Origin: Nitrospirota bacterium
GTDB taxonomy: Bacteria > Nitrospirota > Thermodesulfovibrionia > Thermodesulfovibrionales > UBA6898
Direction: 5' to 3'
Assembly: GCA_021825365.1 (NCBI GenBank)
Contig: JAKAHR010000005.1
Span: forward strand, 62,001 to 126,000
Length of the DNA stretch: 64,000 bases
The notes beneath the pieces were generated by a model. It saw only the letters and a program-made list of their open reading frames with translations. It searched no databases and was not told the origin of the DNA. The position numbers and the translations under genes are program-made. Positions 29,441 to 39,521 of the stretch are shown here, one piece after another; positions within the stretch are counted from its first letter, which is position 1; every line of letters starts with the position of its first letter.

Positions 29441-30407
29441 GCCGCCTCCGATAAGACCGTACCGCCTCCCTGATGTCGTCACCCGCTGCCGCCGCGTCCT
29501 CCCGGATCTCCTTGCCGGTGAGTTTCAGGAAGACATCGTTGAGCGTCGGTCGCTGCATGCGCACGGACAGCACGCACTCGCCGATCTCCCGTATGAGCGT
29601 CGGGATGACGCTGTCCCCCCGCGGGACTGACAGGAATATCTCGCCCTCTTTTTCCGCAGCCTCGATCTGGAAGAGACGCCTGATCTCTCCCGCAGCCTTT
29701 CTGTTGTCTGAGGTTTTGAGGTAGATGACGTCGCCGCCCACGATCTTCTTCAGTTCACCCGGCGTGCCGGATGCGATAATCCTCCCCTTATCGATAATGG
29801 CGATGCGGCTGCAGACCTCCGCCTCCTCCATATAGTGGGTTGTCATGAATATCGTAACGTCGTGCTCTTTCGGCAGCCGGGTGATAAACTCCCAGAGGTT
29901 TGACCTGCTCTGCGGATCGAGGCCAAGGGTCGGCTCATCAAGAAAGAGCACCTTCGGCCGGTGGATCAGCCCCCTGGCGACTTCAAGCCGCCGCTTCATG
30001 CCCCCTGAAAAACGTTTAACCAGGTCATCGGCCCTCTCGTAGAGGTCCGCGAATTTCAGGGCATCGTCGACCCGTCGATTCCGTTCGGACGCATTGACGC
30101 GGTACAGGTATGCATGGAACAGGAGGTTCTCACGGGCCGTCAGGTCCTTGTCCAGGGAGCTGTCCTGAAAGACGATACCGATGGACCTGCGGACAGAGGC
30201 TGACTCCGCGGTGCAGTCGTGCCCGTTGATAAAAGCCTCACCCGACGTAGGCGCGAGGAGGGTGCACAGGATGCTGATAGTCGTCGTCTTGCCGGCGCCG
30301 TTTGGACCGAGGAAACCGAATATGGTCTTCGGCTCAACGGAAAAGGAGATGCCGTCAACCGCCACTACGGGGCCGAAACGTTTCACGAGATTTTCGACGC
30401 GAATCAT
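29427..30407 (-). CDS. ABC transporter ATP-binding protein (DrrA/NodI-like)
   Basis: 326 residues. Walker A GPNGAGKTTT, signature FSGGMKRRLEVA, Walker B VLFLDEPTLGLDP and switch TTHYMEEAE are all present. The C-terminal about 90 residues form the extra domain seen in DrrA-type exporters (MQRPTLNDVFLKLTGKE). Start 30407 gives MIRVENLVKRFG. A longer frame from 30575 would run across the divergent promoter. It pairs with the overlapping permease gene; no accessory protein is seen. Confidence 0.93.
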   Translation of the reverse strand: MIRVENLVKRFGPVVAVDGISFSVEPKTIFGFLGPNGAGKTTTISILCTLLAPTSGEAFINGHDCTAESASVRRSIGIVFQDSSLDKDLTARENLLFHAYLYRVNASERNRRVDDALKFADLYERADDLVKRFSGGMKRRLEVARGLIHRPKVLFLDEPTLGLDPQSRSNLWEFITRLPKEHDVTIFMTTHYMEEAEVCSRIAIIDKGRIIASGTPGELKKIVGGDVIYLKTSDNRKAAGEIRRLFQIEAAEKEGEIFLSVPRGDSVIPTLIREIGECVLSVRMQRPTLNDVFLKLTGKEIREDAAAAGDDIREAVRSYRRRHDRG

Positions 30408-30445
30408 GGTATTAAAAAGTTTACCAGATATCACCTCCGGAGTTG

Positions 30446-30474
30446 TTGCAATTTTTGTCCAAATGCCTTTTAAT
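30446..30474 (+). promoter_or_regulatory. Promoter of the polyamine genes
   Basis: TTGCAA (30446-30451), a 17-base spacer and TTTAAT (30469-30474), about 30 bases before the decarboxylase ATG at 30505. Confidence 0.5.
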
Positions 30475-30504
30475 AAGAGCTCATTACTCTTTATCAGGCA
30501 ACCG

Positions 30505-31659
30505 ATGGCGATCAGATTCAGAATAGACAAGTCACATACCGATATTACGGCCAAGTCCACTATCAAGAAGGCCATCGCCTTTCTGAAGACTGCGGAGGTC
30601 GACCCGCCCTATCTCCTGATGGATACGGCGAAGGTGAAGCAGAAGGTGCGCTCAATCGGCCGGAAGATCGGGAACTCCAAGGTCTTTTATGCGGTGAAGG
30701 CGAATCCCGATAGTGAAGTGCTACGGCTGATCCACAACCTCGGTCTCGGCTTCGAGATTGCCTCCGAGGGCGAACTCGCCATCCTCGAATCAATCGGCGT
30801 GCCGAAGGAACATATCATCACGAGCAACCCCATGAAGTCGTTCCGCTTTCTCAGGGCAGCCACGGAATACGGCGTCGACTACTTCGCCTTCGACTCCAAA
30901 GACGAGGTGCTGAAGCTCAGGGACTACGCCCCGGGGTGCAGGGTCTACGTCCGTCTGTCGGTCCCCAATGAGGGGTCGGAATGGCCGCTCAGCAAGAAGT
31001 TCGGCGTGGAGTTGGACGAGGCCGAGGAACTCCTCATCTACGCCAAGAAGAAGGGGCTCAAGCCGGTCGGACTCACCTTCCATGTCGGCTCGCAGTGCAC
31101 GAACCCTTACAACTGGAATTCCGCCCTGGACAAGGCGAAAATGCTCTGGGACCGGGCGCGCAAGGCGGGCATCAGACTGTCGATCCTGAATATCGGCGGG
31201 GGGTATCCGATCAACTACACCAAGAACGTTGTGGATATAGCCACGATAGAAAACAATGTCAACAGCCTGATCTACAAGAAATTCCCTGACAACATCCAGG
31301 TCTATCTCGAACCGGGCAGGGCGGTGGTGGGTGACGCCGGTATCTTCGTGTCCCGGGTCATCGGCAGGGCATGGCGCGGTGACGCGCACTGGCTTTACAT
31401 CGACGTCGGCGTCTTCAACGGGCTGATGGAAAGCGTAGGCGGCATCAAGTACAGCTATATCGTCGAAGGGTCGAAAGAAACGAAGGAGTGGACCCTCGCC
31501 GGGCCCAGTTGCGACAGCTTCGACGTCATCGACAAACGCATCGAGCTGCCCGAACCCGAGATCGGCAGCCGCGTCCTGATCCTCTCGGGCGGGGCCTACA
31601 CCATATCCTACGCATCAGAGTTCAACGGTTTTTCCATCCCCAGGACGATCCTGATTTAG
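30505..31659 (+). CDS. PLP-dependent ornithine/lysine-type decarboxylase (alanine-racemase fold)
   Basis: 384 residues of the Orn/DAP/Arg decarboxylase family 2. The PLP lysine lies in FYAVKANPD, FHVGSQC holds a cofactor-contacting His, and the GPSCDSFD loop carries the catalytic Cys near the C-terminus. DAP decarboxylases lack that loop, and this protein is shorter than biosynthetic Arg decarboxylase, so ornithine or lysine is the likely substrate, giving putrescine or cadaverine. The following gene, 9 bases on, is a spermidine-synthase family member, which favours ornithine. Confidence 0.88.
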   Translation: MAIRFRIDKSHTDITAKSTIKKAIAFLKTAEVDPPYLLMDTAKVKQKVRSIGRKIGNSKVFYAVKANPDSEVLRLIHNLGLGFEIASEGELAILESIGVPKEHIITSNPMKSFRFLRAATEYGVDYFAFDSKDEVLKLRDYAPGCRVYVRLSVPNEGSEWPLSKKFGVELDEAEELLIYAKKKGLKPVGLTFHVGSQCTNPYNWNSALDKAKMLWDRARKAGIRLSILNIGGGYPINYTKNVVDIATIENNVNSLIYKKFPDNIQVYLEPGRAVVGDAGIFVSRVIGRAWRGDAHWLYIDVGVFNGLMESVGGIKYSYIVEGSKETKEWTLAGPSCDSFDVIDKRIELPEPEIGSRVLILSGGAYTISYASEFNGFSIPRTILI

Positions 31660-31668
31660 GAGAAGGTC

Positions 31669-32505
31669 ATGATAAAGTTCTTCGAAAAGGATCCCTATGC
31701 GCCGATCCAGTACCTCTACGAGGTCTCCCGCATCCTGTATAGCGGCAAGAGCAGGTACCAGTCGATCGAAGTCTTCGAGAATCCCTTTTTCGGCAAGATG
31801 CTCATCCTCGACGGGGTAGTTCAAATAACGGAGCGCGACGAGTTCTTCTACCATGAGATGCTTGCCCACCCGGTGCTCAAGGCCCTGCCCAACCCCCGCA
31901 GGGTGATCGTCATCGGCGGAGGCGACGGTGGGACGGTGCGGGAGGTCCTCAGGCACAAGTCTGTTGAAAAGGTGTACTTCATCGAGATAGACGAAGAGGT
32001 GATCCGCGTCTCGAAGAAATTTTTCCCTGGCGTCGCCCGCGGCGTCAATGACAAACGCGTCGAGATCAAGTGCATGGACGGGGCGGAATTCGTCAAGGGA
32101 CGGAAGGGCGATATCGACGCGGTCATTGTGGACTCGACCGATATCGTCGGCTTCGCCAAGAGCCTCTTCACGAGAAAGTTTTTCAGATCGATCAGGGACT
32201 GTCTCACCGCTGACGGCATGCTCGTCACCCTTTCGGAATCCCTCCACTTTCACAAGGACCTCGTGGTTGAGGTCCAGGAGACGATGAAGGCGGTTTTCCC
32301 GGTCGTGGATCTATATACGGCTCCGATCGCCACCTACGCCGGCAACTGGTGGACCTTCTCCGTGGGGTCAAAACGACTCAACCCCCGGGAGATACGGCGC
32401 AAGGATAAGCTCGGGACCAAGTACTACTCAGACGATATCCACCGCTCGGCCTTTCTCCCGAAGGATATGTACGCCAAACTGCTGTCAGGCAAGCTGGGGT
32501 GGTAG
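31669..32505 (+). CDS. speE: Spermidine synthase (polyamine aminopropyltransferase)
   Basis: Transfers aminopropyl from decarboxylated SAM to putrescine. 278 residues with the GGGDGG cofactor loop, the N-terminal strand domain (YQSIEVFENPFFGKMLILDG) and the catalytic DSTD segment. GGAGAAGG precedes the ATG. No speD (SAM decarboxylase) is in the window. It forms an operon with the decarboxylase. Confidence 0.93.
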   Translation: MIKFFEKDPYAPIQYLYEVSRILYSGKSRYQSIEVFENPFFGKMLILDGVVQITERDEFFYHEMLAHPVLKALPNPRRVIVIGGGDGGTVREVLRHKSVEKVYFIEIDEEVIRVSKKFFPGVARGVNDKRVEIKCMDGAEFVKGRKGDIDAVIVDSTDIVGFAKSLFTRKFFRSIRDCLTADGMLVTLSESLHFHKDLVVEVQETMKAVFPVVDLYTAPIATYAGNWWTFSVGSKRLNPREIRRKDKLGTKYYSDDIHRSAFLPKDMYAKLLSGKLGW

Positions 32506-32526
32506 ATTCGCACTTTTCCCCCTCAC

Positions 32527-32556
32527 TTGACACTGAAAACCCTTTCCTGCTACATT
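32527..32556 (+). promoter_or_regulatory. Promoter of the hrcA heat-shock operon
   Basis: TTGACA (32527-32532), an 18-base spacer and TACATT (32551-32556) end one base before the CIRCE operator, the usual arrangement for HrcA repression. Confidence 0.6.
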
Positions 32557-32557
32557 A

Positions 32558-32584
32558 TTAGCACTCGATGATGGAGAGTGCTAA
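32558..32584 (+). promoter_or_regulatory. CIRCE operator
   Basis: TTAGCACTC - 9 bases - GAGTGCTAA is a perfect match to the HrcA-binding CIRCE element. Its right half overlaps the GGAGAG ribosome site of hrcA, so bound HrcA would block transcription, and a CIRCE hairpin in the mRNA could hide the ribosome site. Confidence 0.97.
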
Positions 32585-32586
32585 AC

Positions 32587-33612
32587 ATGCTTGACGAAAG
32601 AAGTAAGAGCGTCTTGCTCGCGGTTATCCAGTGTCACATTAACTCGCCTGAACCCGTGGGTTCCCGGGCCGTTACCAAGAAATATCCCTTTGGCCTGTCT
32701 CCTGCGACAATCCGCAATATCATGTCAGACCTCGAGGAGATGGGGTTCCTGGCGCAGCCGCACACCTCCGCGGGACGGGTGCCGACTGACCTCGGATACC
32801 GTTACTACGTTGACACGCTGAAGGATAATAACCCCTTAATTAACAATGAGTTAGTGTCTGAACTTAATAATAAGCTTGAAGTTATTAGACAGGATATCAA
32901 TACCGTGCTCGATGAGGCGTCGAGGATGCTCTCTTCGCTCTCGCATTATATCGGCATCAGCGTATCGCCCAATGAGGCCACCTCGACCCTGAGCAAGATC
33001 GAGCTGATCAAGTACAGGGAGAACCAGTTGGCGGTGATCATGTTCACCGACGAGGGTATCATCAAGAACAAGGTCATTGCCATCGACCCGGAACTTTCCC
33101 AGTCGAACCTGAACCGCATTGCAGAGTATATTAATGCCCAGCATGCAGGCCACACGGTCGAGGAGATCAAGGAAAAGGTGATCAACGACCTCTCGCAGGA
33201 CCGTCTTCGCTGCGATGACCTGATCAGCCAGGCTGTCAGGATTTGCAGGGATGTCTTCTCGTCGTCGCCCGGCAACGTCTATGTCTCGGGACTCTCGGAA
33301 GTGCTGCAGCTGCCCGACTTTTGCGATATCGATAAGATAAAGGAGCTGCTGAGGGCGATTGAGGACAAACACATCATTCTCCGGCTGCTTGACCAGGTAT
33401 CCGATGCAGCGGGCACGCAGATATTCATCGGATCCGAAAATCCCCTGGAAGAGATGAAGAAGCTCAGCATGGTCGTCTCGACTTATCGGGAAGGCTCCAG
33501 GCCGATCGGGGCGATCGCGATCATCGGCCCTACCCGGATGAATTACCAGCAGGCGATCACTATCGTCGCCTCGACGGCAAACTACATAACCGACATGCTC
33601 TCCAACAAATAG
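32587..33612 (+). CDS. hrcA: Heat-inducible transcription repressor HrcA
   Basis: 341 residues: N-terminal winged helix (SRAVTKKYPFGLSPATIRNIM), inserted dimerisation region and C-terminal GAF-like domain (GPTRMNYQQAI). It binds CIRCE and needs GroE-type chaperone help to fold, linking repression to free chaperone. The ATG at 32587 is 8 bases after GGAGAG; a GTG at 32578 lies inside CIRCE and is not favoured. First gene of hrcA-grpE-dnaK-dnaJ-rsmE. Confidence 0.96.
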   Translation: MLDERSKSVLLAVIQCHINSPEPVGSRAVTKKYPFGLSPATIRNIMSDLEEMGFLAQPHTSAGRVPTDLGYRYYVDTLKDNNPLINNELVSELNNKLEVIRQDINTVLDEASRMLSSLSHYIGISVSPNEATSTLSKIELIKYRENQLAVIMFTDEGIIKNKVIAIDPELSQSNLNRIAEYINAQHAGHTVEEIKEKVINDLSQDRLRCDDLISQAVRICRDVFSSSPGNVYVSGLSEVLQLPDFCDIDKIKELLRAIEDKHIILRLLDQVSDAAGTQIFIGSENPLEEMKKLSMVVSTYREGSRPIGAIAIIGPTRMNYQQAITIVASTANYITDMLSNK

Positions 33613-33628
33613 ATAACGGAGGTCAGAC

Positions 33629-34207
33629 GTGGACGATCAGGACATGCAGGATATAAAGGAAGACGAGACTCTGGCAGGACCCTCTGCCGCTGAGATCGAG
33701 GCGGCAGCCGAAGAGATTGCGAGGAATGATGCTGCCGAAAGAACGGTTGATGAACTGAACAACAAGTACTTGAGATTGTATGCTGAATTTGATAATTATA
33801 AGAAGAGGGTAAACCGGGACAGGGAAGAACTGGCAAAATACGGCAACGAATCGCTGCTGTATGAGCTTCTTCCGGCCATCGATCATCTGGAACTCGCCCT
33901 GAAACATGCGGCAGGAGAACCCAATTCCGGACTTGTGCAGGGCGTTGAGATAACCTTCAAGGAACTGCAAAGGACCCTCGAGAAGTTCGGACTGAAGAGA
34001 ATCGAGGCGTTGGGCAAGTGCTTCGACCCTGCTGTTCACCACGCCATGATGCAGGTGGAAAGGGAAGACCTCGACGAAAAGATGGTGGCGGATGAACTGC
34101 GGGCAGGATATCTGTTTCATGACAAGGTGCTTCGCCCTTCCCTCGTTTCCGTCTCCGTCAGACCGAAAAAGGCGGAAGAGGGCCAGGATGCACCTTGCGA
34201 GAATTAA
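33629..34207 (+). CDS. grpE: GrpE nucleotide exchange factor
   Basis: 192 residues; an acidic N-terminus, a long coiled coil (about 40-95, with LRLYAEFDNYKKRV) and the beta-rich head domain (FDPAVHHAM, then YLFHDKVLRPSLVSVS). Drives ADP release from DnaK. It starts with GTG at 33629, 5 bases after a clean GGAGGT, 16 bases downstream of hrcA. Confidence 0.96.
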   Translation: MDDQDMQDIKEDETLAGPSAAEIEAAAEEIARNDAAERTVDELNNKYLRLYAEFDNYKKRVNRDREELAKYGNESLLYELLPAIDHLELALKHAAGEPNSGLVQGVEITFKELQRTLEKFGLKRIEALGKCFDPAVHHAMMQVEREDLDEKMVADELRAGYLFHDKVLRPSLVSVSVRPKKAEEGQDAPCEN

Positions 34208-34244
34208 ATCCAGAGTAATGAGAACATAGAGGAGGACTACTATC

Positions 34245-36167
34245 ATGGGAAAGGCTATAGGAATCGATCTCGGAACAACGAACTCCGTAGTTGCCGTTGT
34301 CCAGGGAGGTGAACCGGTTGTAATCCCTAACCAGGAGGGAACCCGGACTACCCCTTCCGTGGTCGCAATCACGGATAAGGGAGAGCGCCTCGTCGGGCAG
34401 ATCGCAAAGCGGCAATCCATAACAAATCCTGAAAACACCATTTTTTCCATAAAACGGCTGATGGGCAGGAAATACAGCTCGCCTGAAGTGGATCACGCAA
34501 AGAAGCGACTTCCCTACAAGATCGTGGAAGCGCCCAACAATGACGCCCACGTGGAGATCATGGGAAAGCGCTTTTCGCCGCCCGAGGTATCGGCCATGAT
34601 CCTCCAGAAGTTGAAACAGGCTGCTGAAGACTATCTCGGTGAGAAGGTGACCGAGGCGGTGATCACGGTGCCTGCCTACTTCGACGACAGCCAGCGGCAG
34701 GCGACGAAGGACGCCGGCAGGATAGCCGGTCTGAACGTCCTGAGGATCATCAATGAGCCGACGGCTGCCGCCCTTGCATACGGCATGGACAAGAAGAAGG
34801 AAGAGAAGATTGCGGTCTATGACCTGGGAGGGGGGACTTTCGACATATCCATCCTCGAGATCGGTGAAGGAGTGATCGAGGTCAAGTCTACGAACGGCGA
34901 CACATATCTGGGCGGCGATGATTTTGACATCAGGATCATCGACTGGATGGTGGATGAGTTCAAGAAGGATCAGGGCATCGACCTCAAGAGCGACAAGATG
35001 GCGCTCCAGAGGCTTAAGGAGGCTGCAGAGCGGGCGAAGATCGAACTTTCGACCGCAACGGAGACCGAGATAAACCTCCCCTTCGTTACCGCCGATTCCA
35101 CCGGCCCGAAGCATCTCCTCATGAAGATATCCAGGGCGAAGCTCGAACAGCTGGTCGGAGACCTTATCGAGAGCACCACGGTGCCGTGCAAGAACGCCCT
35201 TTCCGATGCCGGACTTTCGCCCTCTGCAGTCGATGAAGTGCTGCTGGTGGGAGGCCAGACCAGGGCCCCGAAGGTTCAGCAGGTCGTCCAGACATACTTC
35301 GGCAAGGAGCCGAACAGGACGGTCAACCCCGATGAGGTCGTCGCCGTGGGGGCTGCCATACAGGCCGCGGTTCTCAAGGGCGACGTGAAGGAGGTGCTCC
35401 TCCTCGACGTCACGCCTCTTTCACTCGGCATCGAAACCCTCGGCGGCATATTCACCAAGATTATCGAGCGAAATACAACCATACCCACCAAGAAGAGCCA
35501 GGTGTTTTCGACCGCAACCGACAACCAGCCCGCTGTCACCATAAAGATATTCCAGGGTGAGAGGGAGATGGCGTCTGACAACAAGCTCCTCGGCAATTTC
35601 GAACTCATCGGCATCCCGCCGGCGCCCCGCGGCATACCCCAGATCGAGGTCACCTTTGATATCGATGCAAACGGTATCCTTCACGTCTCTGCGAAGGACC
35701 TCGGCACGAACAAAGAGCAGTCGATCAGGATCACCGCCTCGAGCGGGCTCGCTGAAGAGGAGATCAAAAAGATGGTCCGCGATGCAGAGTCGCATACGGA
35801 GGAGGACCGGAAGAAGAAAGAGCTGGCTGAGGCGAGAAACAATGCCGATACGCTCATCTATACCGTAGAAAAGTCGTTGACGGACTATGCCGACAAGGTC
35901 ACCCCGGATGAGAAGAGGGATATCGAAGATGCCCTCGCAAACTGCAAGAAGGTGAAGGACTCCGGGACCGACGCGGCAGCGATCAAGGCTGCCACGGACA
36001 AACTCACCTCGGTATCGCACAAGCTCGCGGAGCATATCTATAAGTCCGCGGGCGCCCAGCAGCCAGGAGCGGGCCCCGCGGGTGACGGGTCTGCGAGGCC
36101 CTCGAAAGAGGGGGAAGAAGAAGTGGTGGAGGCTGAGTTCGAGGACGTGGACAAGGACAAGAAATAG
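34245..36167 (+). CDS. dnaK: Chaperone DnaK (Hsp70)
   Basis: 640 residues. ATPase domain with GIDLGTTNS at the N-terminus, phosphate loop [11 protein letters not shown] and the second phosphate site [11 protein letters not shown]; substrate domain with [14 protein letters not shown]-terminal lid ending in an acidic tail ([15 protein letters not shown]). AGGAGG lies 10 bases before the ATG. Works with GrpE and DnaJ encoded on either side. Confidence 0.98.
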   Translation: MGKAIGIDLGTTNSVVAVVQGGEPVVIPNQEGTRTTPSVVAITDKGERLVGQIAKRQSITNPENTIFSIKRLMGRKYSSPEVDHAKKRLPYKIVEAPNNDAHVEIMGKRFSPPEVSAMILQKLKQAAEDYLGEKVTEAVITVPAYFDDSQRQATKDAGRIAGLNVLRIINEPTAAALAYGMDKKKEEKIAVYDLGGGTFDISILEIGEGVIEVKSTNGDTYLGGDDFDIRIIDWMVDEFKKDQGIDLKSDKMALQRLKEAAERAKIELSTATETEINLPFVTADSTGPKHLLMKISRAKLEQLVGDLIESTTVPCKNALSDAGLSPSAVDEVLLVGGQTRAPKVQQVVQTYFGKEPNRTVNPDEVVAVGAAIQAAVLKGDVKEVLLLDVTPLSLGIETLGGIFTKIIERNTTIPTKKSQVFSTATDNQPAVTIKIFQGEREMASDNKLLGNFELIGIPPAPRGIPQIEVTFDIDANGILHVSAKDLGTNKEQSIRITASSGLAEEEIKKMVRDAESHTEEDRKKKELAEARNNADTLIYTVEKSLTDYADKVTPDEKRDIEDALANCKKVKDSGTDAAAIKAATDKLTSVSHKLAEHIYKSAGAQQPGAGPAGDGSARPSKEGEEEVVEAEFEDVDKDKK

Positions 36168-36176
36168 GAGAAACGG

Positions 36177-36246
36177 AAAAGGGTCCGGACCGTCGCGGGT
36201 TCTGCCATTGGCCAGATCCCGGCAGCCATCCTCCGGACCCTTTTTT
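36177..36246 (+). terminator. Terminator-like hairpin between dnaK and dnaJ
   Basis: GGGTCCGGA (36181-36189) pairs perfectly with TCCGGACCC (36232-36240), preceded by AAAA and followed by T6. The 42-base interior contains smaller stems. It looks like an attenuator that would lower dnaJ relative to dnaK, or an mRNA-processing or stability element. Confidence 0.65.
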
Positions 36247-36258
36247 CTTTGAAACTCA

Positions 36259-37371
36259 ATGGCGAAAGACTACTACGAACTCCTCGGCGTTTCGAAGGAT
36301 GCTTCAGAGACTGACCTGAAGAAGGCCTTCCGCCAGCTCGCGATGAAGTATCATCCGGACAGGAACCCGGGAGATAAGGCGTCCGAGGAAAAGTTCAAGG
36401 AGATCAACGAGGCATATTCCTGCCTGAGTGACCCGGCCAAACGGGCGAATTATGACCGGTTCGGCACCGCCGAGGGACCTGGTGCGGGCGCGGGCTACGG
36501 TCCTTTTGGCGCAGGGACGGGGTTTGGCGACGTCTTCGACGATATATTCGGCGATTTTTTCGGCACCTTCAGCGGCCAGCGCAGGACACGGCCGTCCCGC
36601 GGCGACGATCTCCGGTACGATCTCACCCTCACCCTGTCCGATGCCGTCTTTGGCGTCGAAAAGCTGATCCAGTTCCCGAGGCTTGAGGAGTGCGGCGAAT
36701 GCAGGGGGAGCGGGTCGGAACCCGGCAAGTCACCCGAGGTCTGCCCCTCCTGCAAGGGGGCAGGACAGGTACGGTTTCAGCAGGGGTTCTTCAGCGTCTC
36801 AAAGACCTGCGGCAAGTGCTACGGCTCGGGGAAGATCGTCACAAACCCGTGCAAGTCCTGCCGCGGGGCCGGCAAGATCGAAAACCTCAAGAGCATTTCC
36901 GTAAAAATACCCGCTGGAGTCGACACCGGATCCCGGCTTCGGATCCACGGCGAGGGAGAACCCGGGGCCTATGGCGGTCCCAAGGGCGATCTGTATGTCG
37001 TCCTCACCGTTGCGGAGCATCCTTTCTTTAAGCGTGACGGAACCGAGCTGTACTGCGAGGTGCCTGTCTCCTTTCCACAGGCAGCGCTCGGCTCGGAGAT
37101 CGAGGTCCCCACGCTCGACGGTACGGCTCGGCTGAAGATACCTCCGGGCACGTCATCGGGAAAGATATTTCTTCTCAAGGGGAAGGGCGCGCCGCGCATC
37201 GGCAGCCACCATCGGGGGAACCAGGCGGTAAGGATCTATATCGACGTTCCCGAAAGACTGACGCCGCGCCAGCGTGAACTGCTCGAAGAGTTTGCCTCTA
37301 TCAACGGCGACGAGGTCTCAAAGACGTTCAAAGAAAAACTGAAGGACCTCTTCACGCACGCGGAAAAATAG
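36259..37371 (+). CDS. dnaJ: Chaperone DnaJ (Hsp40)
   Basis: 370 residues: J domain with HPD in [10 protein letters not shown], a Gly/Phe-rich linker (about 75-110), four CxxCxGxG zinc repeats ([32 protein letters not shown]) and the C-terminal substrate domain. No good Shine-Dalgarno precedes the ATG, and the terminator-like hairpin ends 13 bases before it, so its level is probably kept below DnaK. Confidence 0.97.
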   Translation: MAKDYYELLGVSKDASETDLKKAFRQLAMKYHPDRNPGDKASEEKFKEINEAYSCLSDPAKRANYDRFGTAEGPGAGAGYGPFGAGTGFGDVFDDIFGDFFGTFSGQRRTRPSRGDDLRYDLTLTLSDAVFGVEKLIQFPRLEECGECRGSGSEPGKSPEVCPSCKGAGQVRFQQGFFSVSKTCGKCYGSGKIVTNPCKSCRGAGKIENLKSISVKIPAGVDTGSRLRIHGEGEPGAYGGPKGDLYVVLTVAEHPFFKRDGTELYCEVPVSFPQAALGSEIEVPTLDGTARLKIPPGTSSGKIFLLKGKGAPRIGSHHRGNQAVRIYIDVPERLTPRQRELLEEFASINGDEVSKTFKEKLKDLFTHAEK

Positions 37372-37376
37372 GATTC

Positions 37377-38105
37377 ATGCCTCTGATCTTCCTGCCGGAG
37401 ACCGAACTCTCACCAGGTATTATTGCCATTACGGGGGAAAAGGCCCACTACCTCGCAACCGTGCTTCGGTGCAAACCCGGAGATCCTCTTATTATCAAGG
37501 ACAGCCGGGGAAATGCCTTTGCCTCGAGAATCGTTGATCTCGGGAAGAAGGAGATTTCCGTCGAAATAACGGGCCGTGCAGAGTCGGGAAAGGAGTCCCC
37601 CCTCTCTCTGATACTCGTTCAGGGCCTGCTCAAGGGAGAAAAGATGGACCTGGTCATTCAGAAGACAACCGAGCTGGGCGTCCGGGACATCCGTCCTGTC
37701 GTGACCGGGAGGAGCCAGGTGCGGACCACCCGCAAGACAGACCGCTGGAAAAAGATCGCCGAAGAGGCGTCGAGACAATCCGGCAGGGACCGCATCCCCG
37801 ACGTGCGGGAGCCGGTTACCCTTGCGGAATTCCTGGGGGAATCAGACAGGCATGGCATTATCCTGTGGGAGGGCGGAGGACAGCCCCTCAAGAGGGCGTT
37901 GGCTTCTGCCGCCGCAGAAAGTAACGCCGCTCCTTTTCATATCCTCATAGGCCCGGAGGGAGGGTTTTCGGCGACTGAGGTTGAAGAGGCGTCCGGCAGG
38001 GGATTTCTGGTCTGCTCCTTCGGCAAGAGAATCCTCAGGGCTGAGACAGCAGCTATTGCGGCCGTCTCCATCGCCCAGTATGTCCTGGGGGATATGGGGC
38101 TCTGA
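37377..38105 (+). CDS. rsmE: 16S rRNA (uracil1498-N3)-methyltransferase
   Basis: 242 residues: N-terminal PUA-like domain and a SPOUT methyltransferase knot with the family signature IGPEGGFSATEVEEA and LRAETAAIAA. Methylates U1498 of 16S rRNA. It starts 5 bases after dnaJ and probably shares its transcript, a pairing seen in many bacteria. Confidence 0.95.
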   Translation: MPLIFLPETELSPGIIAITGEKAHYLATVLRCKPGDPLIIKDSRGNAFASRIVDLGKKEISVEITGRAESGKESPLSLILVQGLLKGEKMDLVIQKTTELGVRDIRPVVTGRSQVRTTRKTDRWKKIAEEASRQSGRDRIPDVREPVTLAEFLGESDRHGIILWEGGGQPLKRALASAAAESNAAPFHILIGPEGGFSATEVEEASGRGFLVCSFGKRILRAETAAIAAVSIAQYVLGDMGL

Positions 38106-38185
38106 ACTGCGTGTTCCCCATCTCAGAGCGCTTTCTGCCGCATACTGATTGCATGGATATCCTTTGCTGTCTCCGGATAATCGCG

Positions 38186-38191
38186 TATAAT
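38186..38191 (+). promoter_or_regulatory. -10 element of the CorC/HlyC-like gene
   Basis: A perfect TATAAT 10 bases before the ATG at 38202. The best -35 (TTTGCT, 17-base spacer) is weak. The predicted leader is about 3-5 bases. Confidence 0.5.
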
Positions 38192-38201
38192 GGAATGAAG
38201 A

Positions 38202-39503
38202 ATGCTACTTGACGTAGTGCTCATCCTGATCTTTCTGTTCCTCAACGGGTTTTTTGCGGCCTCCGAGATCGCCGTAGTCACATCCCGGAAGTCCTTTGTC
38301 AAAAACCTGGCCGAGAAGGGCAGCGCCCGGGCGGCGAGACTGCTGCAGTTGCAGACCGAGCCGGACAAACTTCTCGCAACGGTTCAGATAGGCGTGACGG
38401 TCATGTCCGCCCTCGCCTCTGCCCTCGGCGGCGCACTGGCGGTCACCACGGTGAAGCCCTGGCTTATGTCGATTCCGCTATCTTTCATCTCGCATAACGC
38501 CGAGGCCTTTTCCATCGGTATCGTCGTCGCGATCATTTCGTACTTTTCGCTTATCGTCGGCGAACTGGTGCCCAAGTCCCTCGCCCTGAGAAACCCCGAA
38601 CGTGTCGGCATGGCCGTGGCGGGGCCGATCGTCTTCATCTCGCGGATATCCTCTGTCCTCGTCAATATCCTTACGGCAAGCAGCAACCTGTTCCTGAAAC
38701 CCTTCGGCGCCCGGGCCTTCTCCGAGCGCTCCTTTGTCAGCGAAGAGGAAATCAAATTGCTCATCGAGGAGGGTAAGGACAAGGGGATCTTTGAACCCAC
38801 CGAGCATGAGCTGATCCACAGCGTCTTCCGTTTCACCGACATATCCGTCAAGGGCGTGATGGTACCCAGCGCAGCGATGGTGGCCTTCAGCATCGACGAG
38901 CCGCCGGAGGTGATCATCAGGCGCATCACCGAGGAGAACTTCTCACGGTACCCGGTGTATGAAAAGGACATCGCCGACATCAGGGGGATACTGTACAGCA
39001 AGGATGTCTTCAACCAGCTCGCCCATAAAAGGGAGGTGTCGATCCCCGGTCTGCTGCACTATGCCCTCTTTGTGCCGGAGAGCATGAAGATCAGCGCCCT
39101 CATGAGGGAAATGCAGAAGAAACGCCTCCATATGGCGATCGTCGTGGACGAGTACGGAGCTGTTGCGGGGCTGGTGACCATTGAGGACCTCCTCGAAGAG
39201 ATCGTCGGGGAGATCCGGGACGAATACGACACCGAGCTCCCGGTGCAGACGCTGAAAAACGGCGCCATGCTCATCGATGCCTCTCTGGCGGTTCGGGATC
39301 TGAATGAGGATTACCACTTCGACATCCCGGAATCGAATGAATACGACACCCTGGGCGGATATCTCCTTTCGAGCCTGCAGCGAGTCCCCTCGGTGGGCGA
39401 CAGCCTCTCCTCTGATTCGTACAAGTTCACCATCGTCAGCATGAAGGGCCGCAGGATACTCAAGGTCAAGGCCGAACCCGTCACCCAGCTGAAGGAGGCC
39501 TGA
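38202..39503 (+). CDS. CorC/HlyC-type membrane protein (DUF21 + CBS pair + C-terminal domain)
   Basis: 433 residues: DUF21/CNNM membrane domain (about 1-200; four hydrophobic helices, with the usual [17 protein letters not shown] start), two CBS domains (about 210-340, with VMVPSAAM, then [24 protein letters not shown], split here by function) and a C-terminal CorC_HlyC domain. The family is tied to Mg/Co efflux or ion homeostasis; the hemolysin name is historical. It is convergent with the Usp gene at 39522. Confidence 0.9.
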   Translation: MLLDVVLILIFLFLNGFFAASEIAVVTSRKSFVKNLAEKGSARAARLLQLQTEPDKLLATVQIGVTVMSALASALGGALAVTTVKPWLMSIPLSFISHNAEAFSIGIVVAIISYFSLIVGELVPKSLALRNPERVGMAVAGPIVFISRISSVLVNILTASSNLFLKPFGARAFSERSFVSEEEIKLLIEEGKDKGIFEPTEHELIHSVFRFTDISVKGVMVPSAAMVAFSIDEPPEVIIRRITEENFSRYPVYEKDIADIRGILYSKDVFNQLAHKREVSIPGLLHYALFVPESMKISALMREMQKKRLHMAIVVDEYGAVAGLVTIEDLLEEIVGEIRDEYDTELPVQTLKNGAMLIDASLAVRDLNEDYHFDIPESNEYDTLGGYLLSSLQRVPSVGDSLSSDSYKFTIVSMKGRRILKVKAEPVTQLKEA

Positions 39504-39521
39504 CCCTGGCTATCGCCCGGT

